Positions 1 through 57,834 of a stretch of 64,000 nucleotides of DNA are shown piece after piece; the stretch's first letter is position 1, and every line of letters starts with the position of its first letter. This DNA is from Lanius collurio (taxonomy: Eukaryota; Chordata; Aves; Passeriformes; Laniidae), in contig JACBWW010000088.1 of NCBI GenBank assembly GCA_020086605.1, positions 1,072,077 through 1,136,076 of the forward strand, given 5' to 3'. The position numbers were made by a program, and so were the translations under genes. The notes below the pieces were generated by a model. That model was not told the DNA's origin. It was given only the letters and a program-made list of their open reading frames with translations, and made no database searches.

Positions 1-1924
1 TGGGAAGCTCTTTCCTTGCATTAGTATTCGTTGGAGGGTTGGCTCCTGCCCTTTGTGGGCAGAGAACGCCCTGCTTACAGCACAGGGCAGCAGGACAAAC
101 CCCTCAGCCTGTCCAACAGCAGCTGGAGCCTCCTGGGCCCAGTTGGCACCACCAGATAGCCAGAAACTCACTCAGGTGAATGAGGAGGAGCAAGAAGCTG
201 AGCTCTGCTGAGCTTTCACTAAGAAAATATCTGAAGTGCGAAGCTGGAGAGGTTTCTCAGAAAGGTTTCCACATTAAACTCAATTGCCACTTCCCGAACG
301 GCTCTTGCCAATCTGGAACTTCTCTCATGGGCCAGCGCAGGGTTAGGAACGTGTCTGTCTTGGCTGCTTGTAAATACTCTATTGTGTTGTAAAATAGAAG
401 AGCTCAGACGTAAACTCTGTGCCAGCACTGGGTTGGGAAAGGTGATGGGAACTAGACCACGCTGCAGCGATGATGGTAAAGCAGCTGTGTGGGTATGAAG
501 AGGCTGCTTTTAGGTTGCTAAAGGGTACTCTTAATTTATGGGTAGTTTATCTCTTTCCTCCTAAATTTGTATTATAGCGATGGGACACTGCTTAATTTTA
601 GTCTGTTGCCTATAGTGTTGGTATCTCTTTGGAAAAAAAAAAAATCTCGAAGTTGCTTCTTGTGTTACTGAGCTGACTGTGCTGAAGGCGAATAGGAAAT
701 GACAAGAGGGAGAAGGGTGTTGAGCCTCTGCTTTAAAGGAGGGAGGCAGGCAGTCGAGTTCCCTCTCAATGCCACTGTGACATGAAAACAGTCCCTGAGG
801 CGTCCCGGGCCCTTCCTGCTACCAAGACTGGAACCTTATTTTACAAGCCAGAACGTAAATCTCTTTGTGCCATAAAACCTTACTGTCAAGGCTGTGCCAG
901 GTGCTCCCGTGGTCCGTGTGGGATCGGCTCAGAGCCTGGAGGGAGCACGGAACTGCAGATGAACCCTGTGATCCTCTCGGAGCTGGGGACTCGCAGGAAC
1001 CCCCGCCCTGCCCAAAGAGCCGCCGCCCCTCGGAGTGTCCTGTGGTCCAGGGAAAAGAACTGCTGAATGGGTAGGAATCAAGAAATAGTTACTTTGTGAA
1101 ATTCAACATAAGATTAGTTTGGTATTTGTATGAACTTAATGGAATTTGGCCTTTTTATTACCTTCTGCTTGGCTCTGTGTTCCCTCTGCTTGGATTCTGT
1201 CCATGAGTGTCAGTGTAAAGCCTTGACGTGTTCAGCCTTGTTAGGAGCATCACAAGAGTGAAGCCAATCATCCAGTTGACTTTTGGAGGAACCTAACTGT
1301 TGAAAAGCAACTCTAAAATTACCGTTTTTAGCAAATCTGCTGTCATTAAATGTGTATTTCTTTTTAAAATGAATTTGCTTGTCCTTCTCAGAAGGAAGCA
1401 CTTATTCTTGCAGTTTGGGCAAATTCACTGCAGCACAATGCAAGCTGTAAGGGGACAGGTAGAGCAATGACTTTTTAAATACTGTATAATAAAGTTAGTA
1501 TTAACTCCTATGGTGTTGTTATTTTTTTTGCCAACAGATTTGCAATCAGCCAGAAATTCTGTTCCTGGTAGTGGTTTTGTTCCTACTCGAGTGTTCCAAC
1601 TGGTGATGTTAAATAGTTTCCTTTCTCAGCCCAGAAGGGTCCCTTGGGAACAGGGTCTGGTGACTGGGAAGACCTGGAGTAGTCCTGGCAGCTAAAGAGG
1701 AGCCATCAGTAGAGGTTAAATGTGGGCTCTTGTTTAGCTGAGCCCCAGCCCCTGGTCATTCCCAGCAGCACCAGTAAATCTTGAGCTGAGGACTTTACCT
1801 GAGAGCTCCGAGCTGGACTCGACACCAAAGCTTTGTAAATCCAGACTCTCCCAGCAGCATTCCAATACTTCCACCACCCCCGTTTCCAAGTCTTTTCCCA
1901 TAACCGAGTCCCATGATAATGCCT
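1..1924. other. No gene recognised
   Basis: Short open frames only, with no family match and no convincing splice pair. An A-run at about 633-644 is the only simple feature. Likely sequence upstream of ARHGEF18. Confidence 0.5.
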
Positions 1925-2545
1925 TAAGAGGCCTCCTAGAAACAGAGACTAGAAAGGAGTAAAGGAATAAAGGTAGGTATTTATTTGAAAAGCCTTCAGA
2001 GGTACCCCTGGGCAGCCAGAGGCCACTGCCAAGATGGACCCCAGGATGGACGACAGGTCACGAGTTCTTCACACTTTTATAGGTTTGGTTTATTTGCGTA
2101 TCAGGGTTAATTCTCCAATTAAAGCTTCAGTTAGTGATGTAATTTCCCCAAGCTTGTCCCCCCTTTAGAGGCTTTTGGTTTATACTTTTTAGGCCTGTAC
2201 TTTTTAGGTCTGAGTGTCCTTGGAGAGCAGGCCTGGAGAGGCTTTGTTATGTCTGCCTAGCAGGAGAGAGCAGAAGTGAACAGGCTACAAAGAACTTCAA
2301 AGTTACACACGGGGCAGTACAGGATTTGAAAAATATGAAAAGTTAAAACCTAAGGCATCAGTGAAAACTGATGGAGAATTTTAGGGGCACTTCTAAATCT
2401 GCAAAGGTAGTTATTTAAGCAGGAAAAGCGTCACCTTTTACTTTAGTTTGGGGAATGATTCTATTCTTGGAGTTTCAAAACTGGTTTGTATTTGAGGACC
2501 CTCATGGATGGGGGAACTGGACATCAGCTTCATCCAACACAGCCC
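1925..2545 (-). mobile_element. Probable solo LTR of an endogenous retrovirus, passerine type
   Basis: Read on the - strand it would begin near TGTTGGATGAAGCTGATG (about 2542) and reach an AATAAA polyadenylation signal near 1983 within CTTTTCAAATAAATAC. The phrases GTTCTTCACACTTTTATAG and TTTATTTGCGTATCAGGG resemble LTRs common in songbird genomes (from memory). No gag, pol or env remains are seen beside it, and no clear target duplication was found, so the ends are approximate. Confidence 0.5.
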
Positions 2546-3499
2546 AAAGCAAACCCTCTCTGCTTCACTTAAATAAAGCACAGACAGTTTTAGTTACATG
2601 TTAACTGATGCTCTGTGAAGTCTTAGGGTTTTTATTTTTTTCCCAGTTCATTCTTGCTGCTCCCACCTTTCCCTCTGCATCTCTAAGGTTCCAGAATACA
2701 AATAGTACTGCAGATACCTCTTGTTTGAAATAAAGGATCAAATGTGCCATGATTTTTTTAAAAAGAAGGAAAAAAAAAGAAAAACTTTCCCCCTGGATTT
2801 ATTTTTTCAATGTTTTCATATCTAAGAGCCAAGCAGTGACATGTACAGAAAATCTTTGAATAGTAAAAAAGAAATTGTTGCTGTGTGTCAGAATATTGAA
2901 CAATTAACTGTTTATATTAAAATTCGGAATAAATTATCCAAGAATCATTTTCAATTTGTTCATTTTGTGTCTGCTGTCTGTGCAGCACTGAAGGCTGCTT
3001 TGCCATGGAGAAAGTACTAAATTCATACCTTGGAATAAGTTGCAAAATAAATGGTGTTAAGGAAAAAACCAAAAGCCACAGCTCAGCCAACTCAAGGCTT
3101 GTGGTGTGAACCCAGTGGAACTCCTCTGCCTGATGGCTCTTGTTGTCCCTGTCCTCACCTTGGGGTCTTGGGTGATGCCTCTGATGCTGTTGGGTGAACT
3201 TGGGTACCAGGATTCCTTCTGGAGCATCGAGAGCTGTGGCTCCATGATGGAATTCTGTTATTTCCTGGGCATGGCCCAGGTGTTCCCTCCTTGGAGGGGA
3301 CAAACTCCTCACTGATGGTTTTAAAGCATCAAAGGCAGAGGATCAGCCCTGTCCTGTGGTGGAACTGCTGTAACTGGCTGTGCAACAGGAACCTCCTGTC
3401 CCTCCTCCTGTCCTGCCCAGGCCCCTCTGGGGCTGTTTCTAACTCAAACCTGGTTTTGTTTCACCAGAACCAAGATTTCCCTTCTGATCAGCCACATCG
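2546..3499. other. No gene recognised
   Basis: AT-rich to about 3060, then mixed. A 131-residue open frame on the - strand (2917-3312) has no recognisable domain or codon pattern. Confidence 0.5.
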
Positions 3500-3722
3500 A
3501 CAAGGTGAGGGCTGCCTCCTTCTGTCAGGGACTTGTGCAGAGCCACAAGGTCCCCTCTGAGCCTCCTTATCTCCAGGCTGAGCCCCTTTCCCAGCTCCCT
3601 CACAGGACTGACTCTTCAGATCCTTCCCCAGCTCTGTTCCCTTCTCTGGGCACCCTCTGTCCCTCAATGTCTTTCTTGTAGTGAGAACTGGACACAGCAC
3701 TCAAGGCCTCACCAGTGCCGTT
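3500..3722 (-). mobile_element. CR1 retrotransposon fragment
   Basis: The + strand reads as the reverse of the chicken CR1 3' region: CTCCAGGCTGAGCCCCTTTC, CCTTCTCTGGGCACC, CCTCAATGTCTTTCTTGTAG and GGCCTCACCAGTGCCG appear in the known order. 5'-truncated, as most CR1 copies are, and also lacking the extreme 3' tail. Confidence 0.85.
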
Positions 3723-6577
3723 TTTTTCTAAGCCTGTCCAGAATTCTCTCACTGTGAGAATGATCATAAACAAACTGGTATTTTAAGATGTTTTGGAGTT
3801 GCTTCATCTGTCACAGGCTTGTTCTCTGGGGACCCTAAAATTCAAAAATAAGCAAAGCCACGAAACAAACTTGCTGTCCCAGGAGGTTTGCTTCTCACTG
3901 GGCTCTCTGGGATGCTGTGGGGAGGCTGCTGAGGCTTGGACAGCCCTCGTGCCATTATCCCTCATGACTTCCAGGCTGCTTTGGCACCCCCCAAGCCGTG
4001 TCAGACACGTGGCAGGAGGAAAAGAGCTCACTCATCTTGTTTGAGCCAAGGACAACTCACCATCCCATCAGCCAGAGCAGCTGCCTGGTGTTTAGGAGCT
4101 GCCCTGATCTCTGATGCTAATCGAGCTCTTGTGGACTTCAGAGAAATTAAACCATAATTCCTCTTTGCTCTTGTGGTTTCCTGGAGCACAGGGTAATTGC
4201 TATTCTAAGTGCTGCCAAAGCTGTGGTCTCTGAGTAATTGGCGTGTGAGTGGTTCTTGTTCTGATTAGGGTTTGGCTGGGGCTAGTGAGTGCTCAGGGGT
4301 CTGGGATGAGGAGCATGTGTGCATCAGCCCACAGGGCTTGTTGGGAAGGAGGGAATGGCTGGGCCAACATACTCAAGGCTGGACCTGAGGGGCTCTGTCT
4401 GCTGTACCAAGGGCAGGGCAGGGGCACTGTCTTGGAGCTGAAGTCTTTGTCTCTCTCCTGTACAGGTGAATAAGGTCAGTACAGGCATTTCTGTGCTTTG
4501 TTCATCCTGCCTGGGCTTTGGGGTCTCTGTTGCTCCACAAGGTCAAACCATGACAGCAAAGACTCTTTAAGAGTCAGGGACTCTTTAAGAGCCAGGAACT
4601 CTTTAAGAGGAGCTCTGTGTATGTAGGAGGCTAACGAGCCACGGCGCAAGGAGTCCATGGGCTGGGCCAGGAGTGCAGGGTTCTCAGGGCCCACACAGCG
4701 GTTTTTCTCTGAAGGGAACAGGAAGCAGTTGTGGCAATAGCTGCTCCTCGCAGCCATCATGATTTCAGGGCTCCCAGCGCCCCTGCACCGGCTGCTTCAG
4801 GGTCTGCAACCCTCCTGGTGACCCTGCTGGACCCTCCCGGAGCCCAGACCCCCGCAAGGGTGGGAGTGAGCAGCACTGGGGCCACTGCGGTGGGAAGTGC
4901 AGCATGGGAGAGGTGGGTTTGTTTGTGCCATCGAAAAGGGGAAGCGGTGAGAGGGTTGGGCCAGTGGCCCCTGTGAGCAAACCGCCCTCATGGCCGATGC
5001 TTCCCTGGTGAGGCTCTGCTTCTCGCTCTGCTCCAGCAGCTGGAGAAGAAGCCAGGGCTGTCAGATCTGAGCGTGCATGAGGAACCCTCCACAGAGATGC
5101 CTCCAGCTTTCCGGGTAAGTCTCTCTCTGCACAAGCTCCATCCCACAACAGCGGCATTGTCACTCACCTTCCTCAAGGCCTTGTGAGGAAGCAGCTTGTC
5201 TTGAAGCCAAAAGTCCCAGTGCTGGGTTTGTGCAGCCTCCCTCCTGCATGAGCTTCAATGCAAAACATGGACTGGGGTTTTGCTCTGCTGTGAGTGGAGG
5301 AGGTGAGGTCAGGGTTTAACCCCCAGGTGTCCTCATGGCAGGCTCTGGGGCAGTGCTGGGCTGGCTGGCCACCCTTTGCGTGCTGCTCTTGGCTCCTGCT
5401 GCTGCTGTGCCACAGCTGAATGTTTGCTAAAACACCCTGGCACAGCCCACAGAGGGATCCATGCCCCAGACCCCCAAATTCCATTCTGGACTGCCCACTT
5501 CAGGTCTATCAAGGAGATGGAAGCAGAGGGGATGTAGACAGGGCTGCAGTGGGCAAGGGACACTTTGAGGTTTGTGGCCAGGCAATAAAAAAAAAAAATT
5601 GGACATCTGCTTTTGCATATCACCAGGCCAGCCTGGGCTCCAAGTCATGGAGGTACCTGTGGTCATTCCCAAACTGCCTGGGCTCTGCTCAGTGAGGCTA
5701 CAGGTATCAGCTGAACAGCAAGGAAGAGTTTTGTCTGGCCCCAGAGCCCAGCAGCTGCACTGGGGTAAAACTTGGCTTCTTCAGCCTAATTGAGGGGTTG
5801 GGAGGGAAGTTTGGAGCCTGTCTGGGCTGTGGGGCTGTTGCCAGCTGGGAGCAGGGGGCTTGGAAGGTGAGGAGCTGGGTGTCTTGGGGCAGTTTGAAGT
5901 TAGCTGAGATTGTTCCCACCTGCCTCCCTGTGTGGGAGAGCTGAGGAGGGCTTGCAGAAAGGCCCTTGCCAGGGGACTGGGACTTGCTGTGAGCTGCAGG
6001 ATGATATTGATGTTGCAGTTGCAGTCCCTTGCAGAGGCTCTGTCACAGCATTTGAAAGTGAGAAAAAAGTGTAAATAGCAAGGCTTCATAAACACCTTGT
6101 AAAGACATCAAAGCCTTGTAAGTATCAACTCTGACCCTTCACTGAAGGTGACTCTTACCCAGGTAAGAAGAAGTGCCTGAAAGCTCATGGTCTGTCACGC
6201 TCACAGCCATGAACAGAGCAGAGAGGCTTTGGCAGAGGGCAGGGGTGCTGTGGTGTGTTAACAGCTTGTTTTCTGTTTCTGTCTGCAAGCCTCCAACAGT
6301 GTTCAGGGGCTGTGTGTGCTCTGAGGCCACTAATCCCCAGGCCCAGCTGTAGGAAGTCACTGACCTGTCACACAGGTGGGAACGCCAGGGACCAGGAATT
6401 TCTCTCTGGCTACAGCTTCCATCAGCTGATACTTCTGACAAAACACTTGGCTTCTCCACTCCCCCCTTGGCAGCCCCTGGGCTGCAGCCTGCAGCGCTGC
6501 CTTAGAGCGCGCTGAGCTCTGCCGTGCTCCGTGCCGGCGTCTCCTGCTCGGGGTCGTACCTTGCACAGAGCTCCCAA
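3723..6577. other. Upstream region of ARHGEF18, no gene recognised
   Basis: Apart from the 18-bp repeat at 4561 I see nothing supported. GC content rises toward 6480-6577 (GAGCGCGCTGAG, GTGCCGGCGTC), which is where a promoter or 5' UTR for the long ARHGEF18 forms would be expected; no TATA box is evident. Confidence 0.45.
4561..4612. repeat. 18-bp direct repeat, three copies
   Basis: The unit GACTCTTTAAGAGTCAGG occurs at 4561 and 4579 (one change) and partly at 4597. Each unit holds the short inverted repeat CTCTT-T-AAGAG. Confidence 0.85.
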
Positions 6578-50821
<44,244 letters not shown>

Positions 50822-53800
50822 GTGTTTCCATTTGAAGATGAATCTCCTGACACACTGTTTCAAGAACTCAGGCCCCAGTGTGCACCGTGATGGAGACCCG
50901 ACATGGATGTCTTCTGATCCCTGCCCAGTTACTGCTTGCAAGGACCAGACCAGGAGTACTGTCCTACTTTGTTGGCTTCTCTGCCAACAGCTCAGAATGA
51001 GGGCACAGTAGTAACAATTTGCTTTTGAATTCTCCAATGTGTTGACATGTGGCATGGGTGTATCAATTCAGAGCTTGTTAAAATTCTGACATTTATTGTA
51101 ATGTGCTCTTTTTGGAGAATATAACTGTTCATGGGCACCATCTTGTAAATTGTTATCGGTGATGTTGAACCACCCAGATTTTTATGTAAAAAATTTTAGT
51201 AGTAGGCCCAAAAATGGCTGCAAATTTTAAAATCTGTTTTCCCAGGTCCAGGTCAGTAATGGGTTGTGTGTTGGTAACCAGGTGACAGCGAGCCAGTCCC
51301 CTCCCAGCCAGGTGTGCCAGGCACTGTGAACCCAGTGGCACTAGCCCTGTGGCCAGGTACAGTGGAAGAGAAGGTGAGGTGAGCTTCTGACAGTGTCTTC
51401 AAGGGGCAGGAGCTCCATCTTTTTGTGGAGGAGAAGGGTTGGATGCGTGAGAATTCACAATGATAATGAAGAAATGGACTAAATGCACATTTCATTGGCC
51501 ACCAGCATCACTGGGATCCTGTCTCCTTCTTGGGGACAGCAGTACAGGTTCCCAGGCAAACTCATGAGTTGGTTCAGAATGAACTTAGAGACTTGGATTT
51601 TGTTCTTTGCTGAAGACATGTCTAAGAAGTGTTTGAATGCAGTAATTTATTGTCTTGTTTAATCCTGTTTTCTGCATCTTTTGTTCGTCTGTTTATTTGT
51701 TGGGACTTTACTCCCAGTACCAGAAGATATCAAAGCTGCTGTTACTGCAGAGACTTCTCTGCAGCATCGTGTTAGGAATGAAGGGAATAAGAACTGTTTG
51801 GTTTTAAAATTAAAAAAAAAAACTATGAAAAAAAATACTGTTAGCTAAACCTGTGTTTAGCTGCTTTCAGCTAAACCAGCTTTGATACCTCTTGTGAAAC
51901 GGTTCAGTTCTTGATCATGGAATGGTGGTGACATTAAGTGTTCTGCTGAAAAGGCATTATTTCCCTTTGTAGTAATTTGCACAGTTGTTTTGTGTTGTGT
52001 TTTTCACTCTGTGTCCCAGATTCTTTTCCCACCCTCACCCAAGGATGTGTGTTCTTGTGTATGTTGAATGTGACTGGTCAGATAATGATGCACAGGAGAG
52101 ATTGTTTAGGGGTATTGTTACAGAATTAAAGAAATCATGATCTTGAAGCTTAAAAACTTGGATTAATACCTTTCAGGACATGATTGATAATAGCTTTTTT
52201 TAATATGTTGAACTGATTTAAAGTGATTTTAGAAGCAGTGGATGGAAGGCCTGGTCAGTTCTCCATCCAGTCTCATGGCAATGGATCCAGTGACTGTTTG
52301 CCAGTCTCTTCAAATCACTGAGCTGTCCCTGTGATTAGGCCCTGTGTGATGTCAGTGTAACTTCTCTTTGCTTGAGAGTTTTAAAATTACTTCAGTAGTT
52401 ACAGTGCAAGAAGCTTTATCAATTTTCAGCAGTTTTCAGAAAACACAGCAGTTTATATTTTCAAGGGGTGATAATTTGGGTGATTGCTTTCAGACGAGAA
52501 ATTGAAAAACCCAAATTTAGTGGTCGGGAAGTATAAGCTTCAAAATACTGAGTAGGTCTTGGGGACAAGCACTCCTCTGAACAGTTCTTGGATTTTTAAG
52601 GGTCTTTTCCTTAGCTGAGTGGTGCTGGTGCAAACCTGAGGCAGTGGCACTGAGTTCAGTGAGAGGAAACTCTAAACTGTCTGGCTCGTTACCAGATTGG
52701 GGATGCTCTCCCAGCCCCCAACAAATGAAATTGGGCACATTTCACTTAAATACCAAAGGACTGCTTGGTAAAGCATCAGCATTGCAGAACCTGGAGTGAT
52801 TGTCAGCAGGAAACAGTGTGGGATTGTTCCACATGGTATTTGGTAGTGTTGAGATATCATATCTTTGGTGGTTAGAACAGAGTTCCACTCCATATTCAGT
52901 TTTTGCATTCCAAAAAAGTTAGTTTGGAGTGGAGGGGACTTCCTAAAATCAGTGTAATTCCTGATCCATGCAGCAGTGTGGTATCCAGCAGCTCTGTGGG
53001 ACTGGCACTGATTTTTCCATCGGGTGATGTGCAGACTCCAGTCACCTCTGAGCCCCTGGAATTTCCCCTGGAAGCATACAGGGAAGCAGCAGGAATGCGC
53101 AGTATGTTCTCTCTTTCGTGCTGTGGTTTGGGCCACTCCTCGAGAAAACTTCATGCCCCCATTGCCTTAAGTTACCAGGTTTTTAGGAGTTTTAGCCTAA
53201 AGCTAAGTTGCATCAGTGGAGTAAACCATCTCAGACAAAAAGGGATGTCAGTTGGGGTGCTTGGAAGCAATTTTTGGAAACATTTATTTAGATTTATTTT
53301 GTGCCTGTCCTAAAGCATGAGAGGGAGTGTTGGAAGCAGCTCGTTGGCTGCTTTCTTCTTCTGTGCAATGGACAAATTTGAATATAGAACAGTGACATGT
53401 GGAAAATAAGGTCTGCAGTGAGATTCCATTTATTTTAATGTTTTAACTTAAAAGTAACTTTTTAAATACTTCTTGTCAGCAGTGCTTGAAATAAGTTTTG
53501 GCTGTTAACAAATGGACCCAAGCCCGTGACAGGCCAGACTGCTGGTCCAATGCCCCAAAGAGCTCCTTGGAATATGAGTCTTCAACCTGGAACTGAGAAA
53601 TGACCTCGGAAGTCATTCTCTGTCCTCAGTACACATGTCTGGCTGCAGCTGCCTTTATGAAACCTGTTTGCACCCTGAGTAGAGATGGTGTCTTCTGTCA
53701 CTTGGGTCAGCCTGGAGAAGGTTTTGGAATTAGCAGGTGCTGTGATACCTCATTGCTAGTGCAGGGTCACCCTACCAGAGTGTGGGCAGGGGATCTGTAG

Positions 53801-55595
53801 AAGGCTGAGGGAAGCTAGTGAATTCATTTCTTTTAATGAATACAACTTTCTTTAAATGAATCATGGGTCTCTTCACTTGTGCAAAGCTGAATCTGTGAAA
53901 TTGTGAAATCACTCCAGTTGAGTGAACTGATTTTGGACTCATCACTCAAATCTTGTTCCTAGAAAAATAACTCTTCTAGGTGAATTAATTTACGAAGTAC
54001 TGCTGTGTCCTAAGTGACCTGCTCGTGATTCTGAGTCACATCCTTCCTATTGGACTTTTTGATCACTTCAGATAAAACTTTCCTTTTAAGTGATTTCTGA
54101 GGATTAGACAGTTCAAAATTCTGTGCCTCCCAGGTGCCTTTTGGCTTCTGAGCTGGGGTGTGGAGGAAATGCCAGCACAAGCTTTGAACTGCCGCCGTGT
54201 TTGCTTGGTGTCACAGCCTTAAAATTATCAGCATGTTTGTCCTTCAATATTGTGATGTTGCTATGTAGAGGCTGTTTCTATGGTTCTAATTTCAATTTGA
54301 ACTCTGGTGTTAAGGAGGCTTCCTCTTACTCTTCCCATCTGGAACGTGGTCACTCCATACTCCAGGCTGAGGATGTCTCCGTGGCCACTAGGGCTGAGCA
54401 CAGCTGCCCCCTGTGTATTGTGGATGCTTCCCTAGTTTTTAACTGTGCTGTCTGTGGATTGTAGCTGTGGCATGTCCCACAAATTGAGATCGCTGATCAT
54501 CCCCCAGCGTGAGGCAGAAGAATTGGTGTTCCTAGAGACGCTTGCTCATCCAGGTACTTGCCTTCCTGCACAGCTAGGAGTCATTCTAAATAATTTGCAG
54601 GCAGTTTTGTCTTTCTGAGTAGTAGTCAGATGATTCTGCATACATGGAGCTTGGTGTTTGTCATTTGCATTTACAATGAGAGTCGAAACTTAAACTAGGA
54701 AAGGGTTAAAAATACTTACTTCATTTTAATTCTAACTCTGCGGAATGGGAGCTGAGGCTCCCCGGTGCTGCTCAGTGGAGTCCTCAACTCAGTGTGTTGT
54801 GCCCCCCATGCAAGGGAGTTTGGAGATTTTGTTGTCTTCCCCAGCAGTTCTCACATTTACCAGGAAACAGATCTGCATGCCAGGTTACACAAGTGCTGTA
54901 GGCAAAGCAAAGCCTTTCCCCTGCTCTCTCTTTGAGACCAGACCCAACATCTTTGTAACCACTGGCGACTTCATCACCCACCATCAGCACGTTCCTCTTC
55001 AAACAGCATCTGTGTGAGCTCTGGTTCATAACATTTGTGCCATGTTTATAAATCAGTTTTTTATATTTTTGTACTGAAAGAAATTGGAGCACTTTAGAAA
55101 AGTTGATTTCAAATTCCATTTCTGTCTGTACCCAGAAGGAGATCTCTCATGGGTGTAGATCCTGTTGGCGTAACTGCGTGCATCTCACTCAGAGCTGTGA
55201 ACTCTCTTGACACTCTTTAGTCTTAGGTCTGGTTTCTAGGCCCACCTTGCACTGTAAAGATTTAATAAATAATCATGGTCCATGGTTAAATTGACCATTT
55301 TGTTGGGGAAGAGTTTGGTTTTGTTTTTTTCATTAGGGTGTAAACATTGTAAATATTTCCTTTACTGTTGATACTGCAGTAGCAACATCTTTGTAGCCTT
55401 TATTTTATTTGTAAAGTTGATGGTTAAATGTTAATATTCTGTTGAATTATGCACTCTTGATTAATTGTAAACATGATCTTAGCACACCAAATGATGATTT
55501 TTACAATGATTGCAATGTTTCTCCACTGAAGGATTTCAGAGCTGCAATAGGACTGAAACCAACTTCTAGCAATAAAAAAAAAGAACATTTAAAAG
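50822..55595 (+). other. ARHGEF18: ARHGEF18 3' untranslated region (predicted)
   Basis: About 4.7 kb without a credible coding exon. It is AT-richer than the coding part and ends with AATAAA at 55264 and again at 55571, the latter followed by an A run. A Pumilio-type element TGTAAATA lies at 55348. ATTAAA motifs near 51807 and 52123 could give shorter ends. The exact cleavage point is not visible. Confidence 0.65.
55571..55576 (+). terminator. ARHGEF18: Polyadenylation signal AATAAA, likely distal ARHGEF18 end
   Basis: The last AATAAA on the + strand downstream of the stop codon before a run with no further + strand gene signal; 3' end formation is expected about 10-30 bases beyond. A second AATAAA at 55264-55269 is an alternative. 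Confidence 0.5.
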
Positions 55596-57834
55596 CTGTC
55601 TACCTTTATATCTATTTACTGTTTTCTATTTGAATGAAGATCAAAGCAGCTGCTACTTCTCACGTGCTTCTCATTTTCTAGCCTGGACAGAAATAATGTG
55701 CCACAGGAACAAAACTGATGGTTTTCCAAAGGAGAGGATGGAGCACAGGAGGTGTTCAGTGCAGAATACAAAGAGCTGCAGCCCGTGGCAGTGAGGTGAA
55801 CACCTGAGGGAAAGATCAGCTGCTCCCAAACGTCTGAACTCTGCTGGTGAGAGCGAGAACTTGGTTAAGTTGCTTTCATTAGCGTGGCTTTGCATGGTGC
55901 CAGCCTGAGACATGCCTGGCTCTGTCCCAGGCAGTATCGGTTCCTACTTGGAACGAGGATAACAAAAATAGAAACTTTCTCCCTAAGTGCTCGTGCCAGT
56001 TTGGCAGCCCTGGCTGCCAAGCACCATCCCATAGCCTCTGGCTGGGGCTGCTCTTCCCAGTTCTGCAGCAGGCTGAGCTTCCTGGTGAAATCCCCACTGC
56101 TGGCACAGCTGGCAAGTGAGTCCAAGAGCTGCAGCCTCCAATCATTTCTAGAGAGGAGAACAGATGCAAAAACAGGGAGACAGTGGGAGACAACTGGACC
56201 TTGGATTGGTGCTCTCAAGGAAGAGGGGAGGGTTTTATCATCGGAATCCTTCGCTGCAGCCAGGGGTGAGGAGAACCCTGAGCCAGGGCTGGTGGCAGTG
56301 CCAGTGGAGTGGTCTGCCTGTCACTGCCTTTGGGGCTTATCAAAGCAGCTTGGGGGGGATCCTGGGTCTTTGTGTGCAGGAGTCAGTAAAAGAAGCCAGC
56401 ATTTTTCAGCCTCTGAAGTGCATCTGGGTTGCAACACAAACTGGAACTCCTCTAGAAAAACAAATTTTTTTCTACTTTTCCACATACGTAAATAATCAAA
56501 GACTTCTAGGCAGACCAGTGTTTAGAATTTGGTCTTTATGGGAATTAACAGGCTTTCATGTGAGAGAATGACGTCTCAAAGTGTGTGTGTGTAGAAGCTT
56601 TTGCTTGTGCTCCTTTTAGGAAAATATTTCTTCCATCTGTGGAGCTCCCGGGAGCCGAGCCACAGTGCCCGCTGGAGATCTGTCACTGCCTCTGTGCTTC
56701 CAGACCTCGTGTCTGTGTCACCACAGCAAGGCCAGTCACTCCAGGTCTATTTCTATATATTATTTTGGCAGCAAGAAATGGAATCAAAGTGGTTTTGTGG
56801 GGGACAGCAGAGGGGGACAGTCTAGAAGAGAAGCTAAGAGGAGCTGCACTGTGCTCTTGTGCAGCTGTTTTCATGTCAGACCTGTAGGAATTGTTTCTAG
56901 GAAGACAAGAAGAGCCTGGATCAGGGAGATCCAGGCTTAACATGGCCAAGAGGGATCCCTGCAGCACAGATTCCCTCTGGGAACTGCCCAGCTGCAGCAG
57001 CCCAGAGCTCAGCAGAGGCAAGTTTAAATGCTGGGTAGAATTTGAATCTGTTAGAAGTTTGGTGCTACTGCAGCCATCCGTGTTCAAAGGTGTGTAGGTG
57101 TTGCTGTGTTCAGTTTTTGCCACAACAACAGGGCAGACATTCCTGGGGGATTGCAAACATCTTACCTGGCAGTGGCGCTGATAACGCTGTCACTCCTCTG
57201 TGAGACACGGAGGGTGTGATTTGAGGGAGGGTGCGACTTCAGGACATGGCTGGCGGTGCCTTCGGAGCTGGTTACTTGCTCACACCAATATTCCAGCAGC
57301 TCCGCCCTGCCTTGTCTCTCTCTCCAATCTGTAGCTAATTAACCCGAAACCCAAACCACATTCTTTCTGTGGATGAATCACGACGAGGCCATCGGCAATG
57401 ACCAGCTTTATGCTAAACCTCTCTCTTTCATGTGGGTGAGACAAGGCTGATGGTTCCCATAAGCGCATCTGAGATTCATCTGTGAGCCAGATGCTCGAGG
57501 ACAAACATGCACAAAGGATATTGGCTCCACAGTGTGCTCCAGCAGTGGGAATGTGCTGCTTTGCTGCCTTTTCCTCAGCCCTGTGACTCAAATCCGGTTT
57601 AATTTCTCATCCCAGCGATGGGGCCAGCCCAAGGCTCAACAGGCAAGGGATGTGGGGCCTGTTCTACATTGTTTGCTCCTGCTGTGCCCGTGGGATCTGG
57701 CAGAGGATAAAAGCCAAACCTTCCAGGAGCTGGCAGGGCTGGCTCATGTGACACAGGGTCCCCAGTTCTGAGACTGTCACAGACCCCAGAGGCTCAGACA
57801 GGGCAGGATCATTTTGTTATGGTGCTCCTTGACT
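55596..57834. other. Intergenic, no gene recognised
   Basis: Several GC-leaning open frames (for example 55884-56495 on +, 203 codons) lack domains, splice partners or repeats in other frames and look like chance. Confidence 0.5.

Noticed and set aside
55884..56495. 203-codon open frame on the + strand
   Set aside because: No recognisable domain or start context, and a competing - strand frame of similar size; treated as chance.
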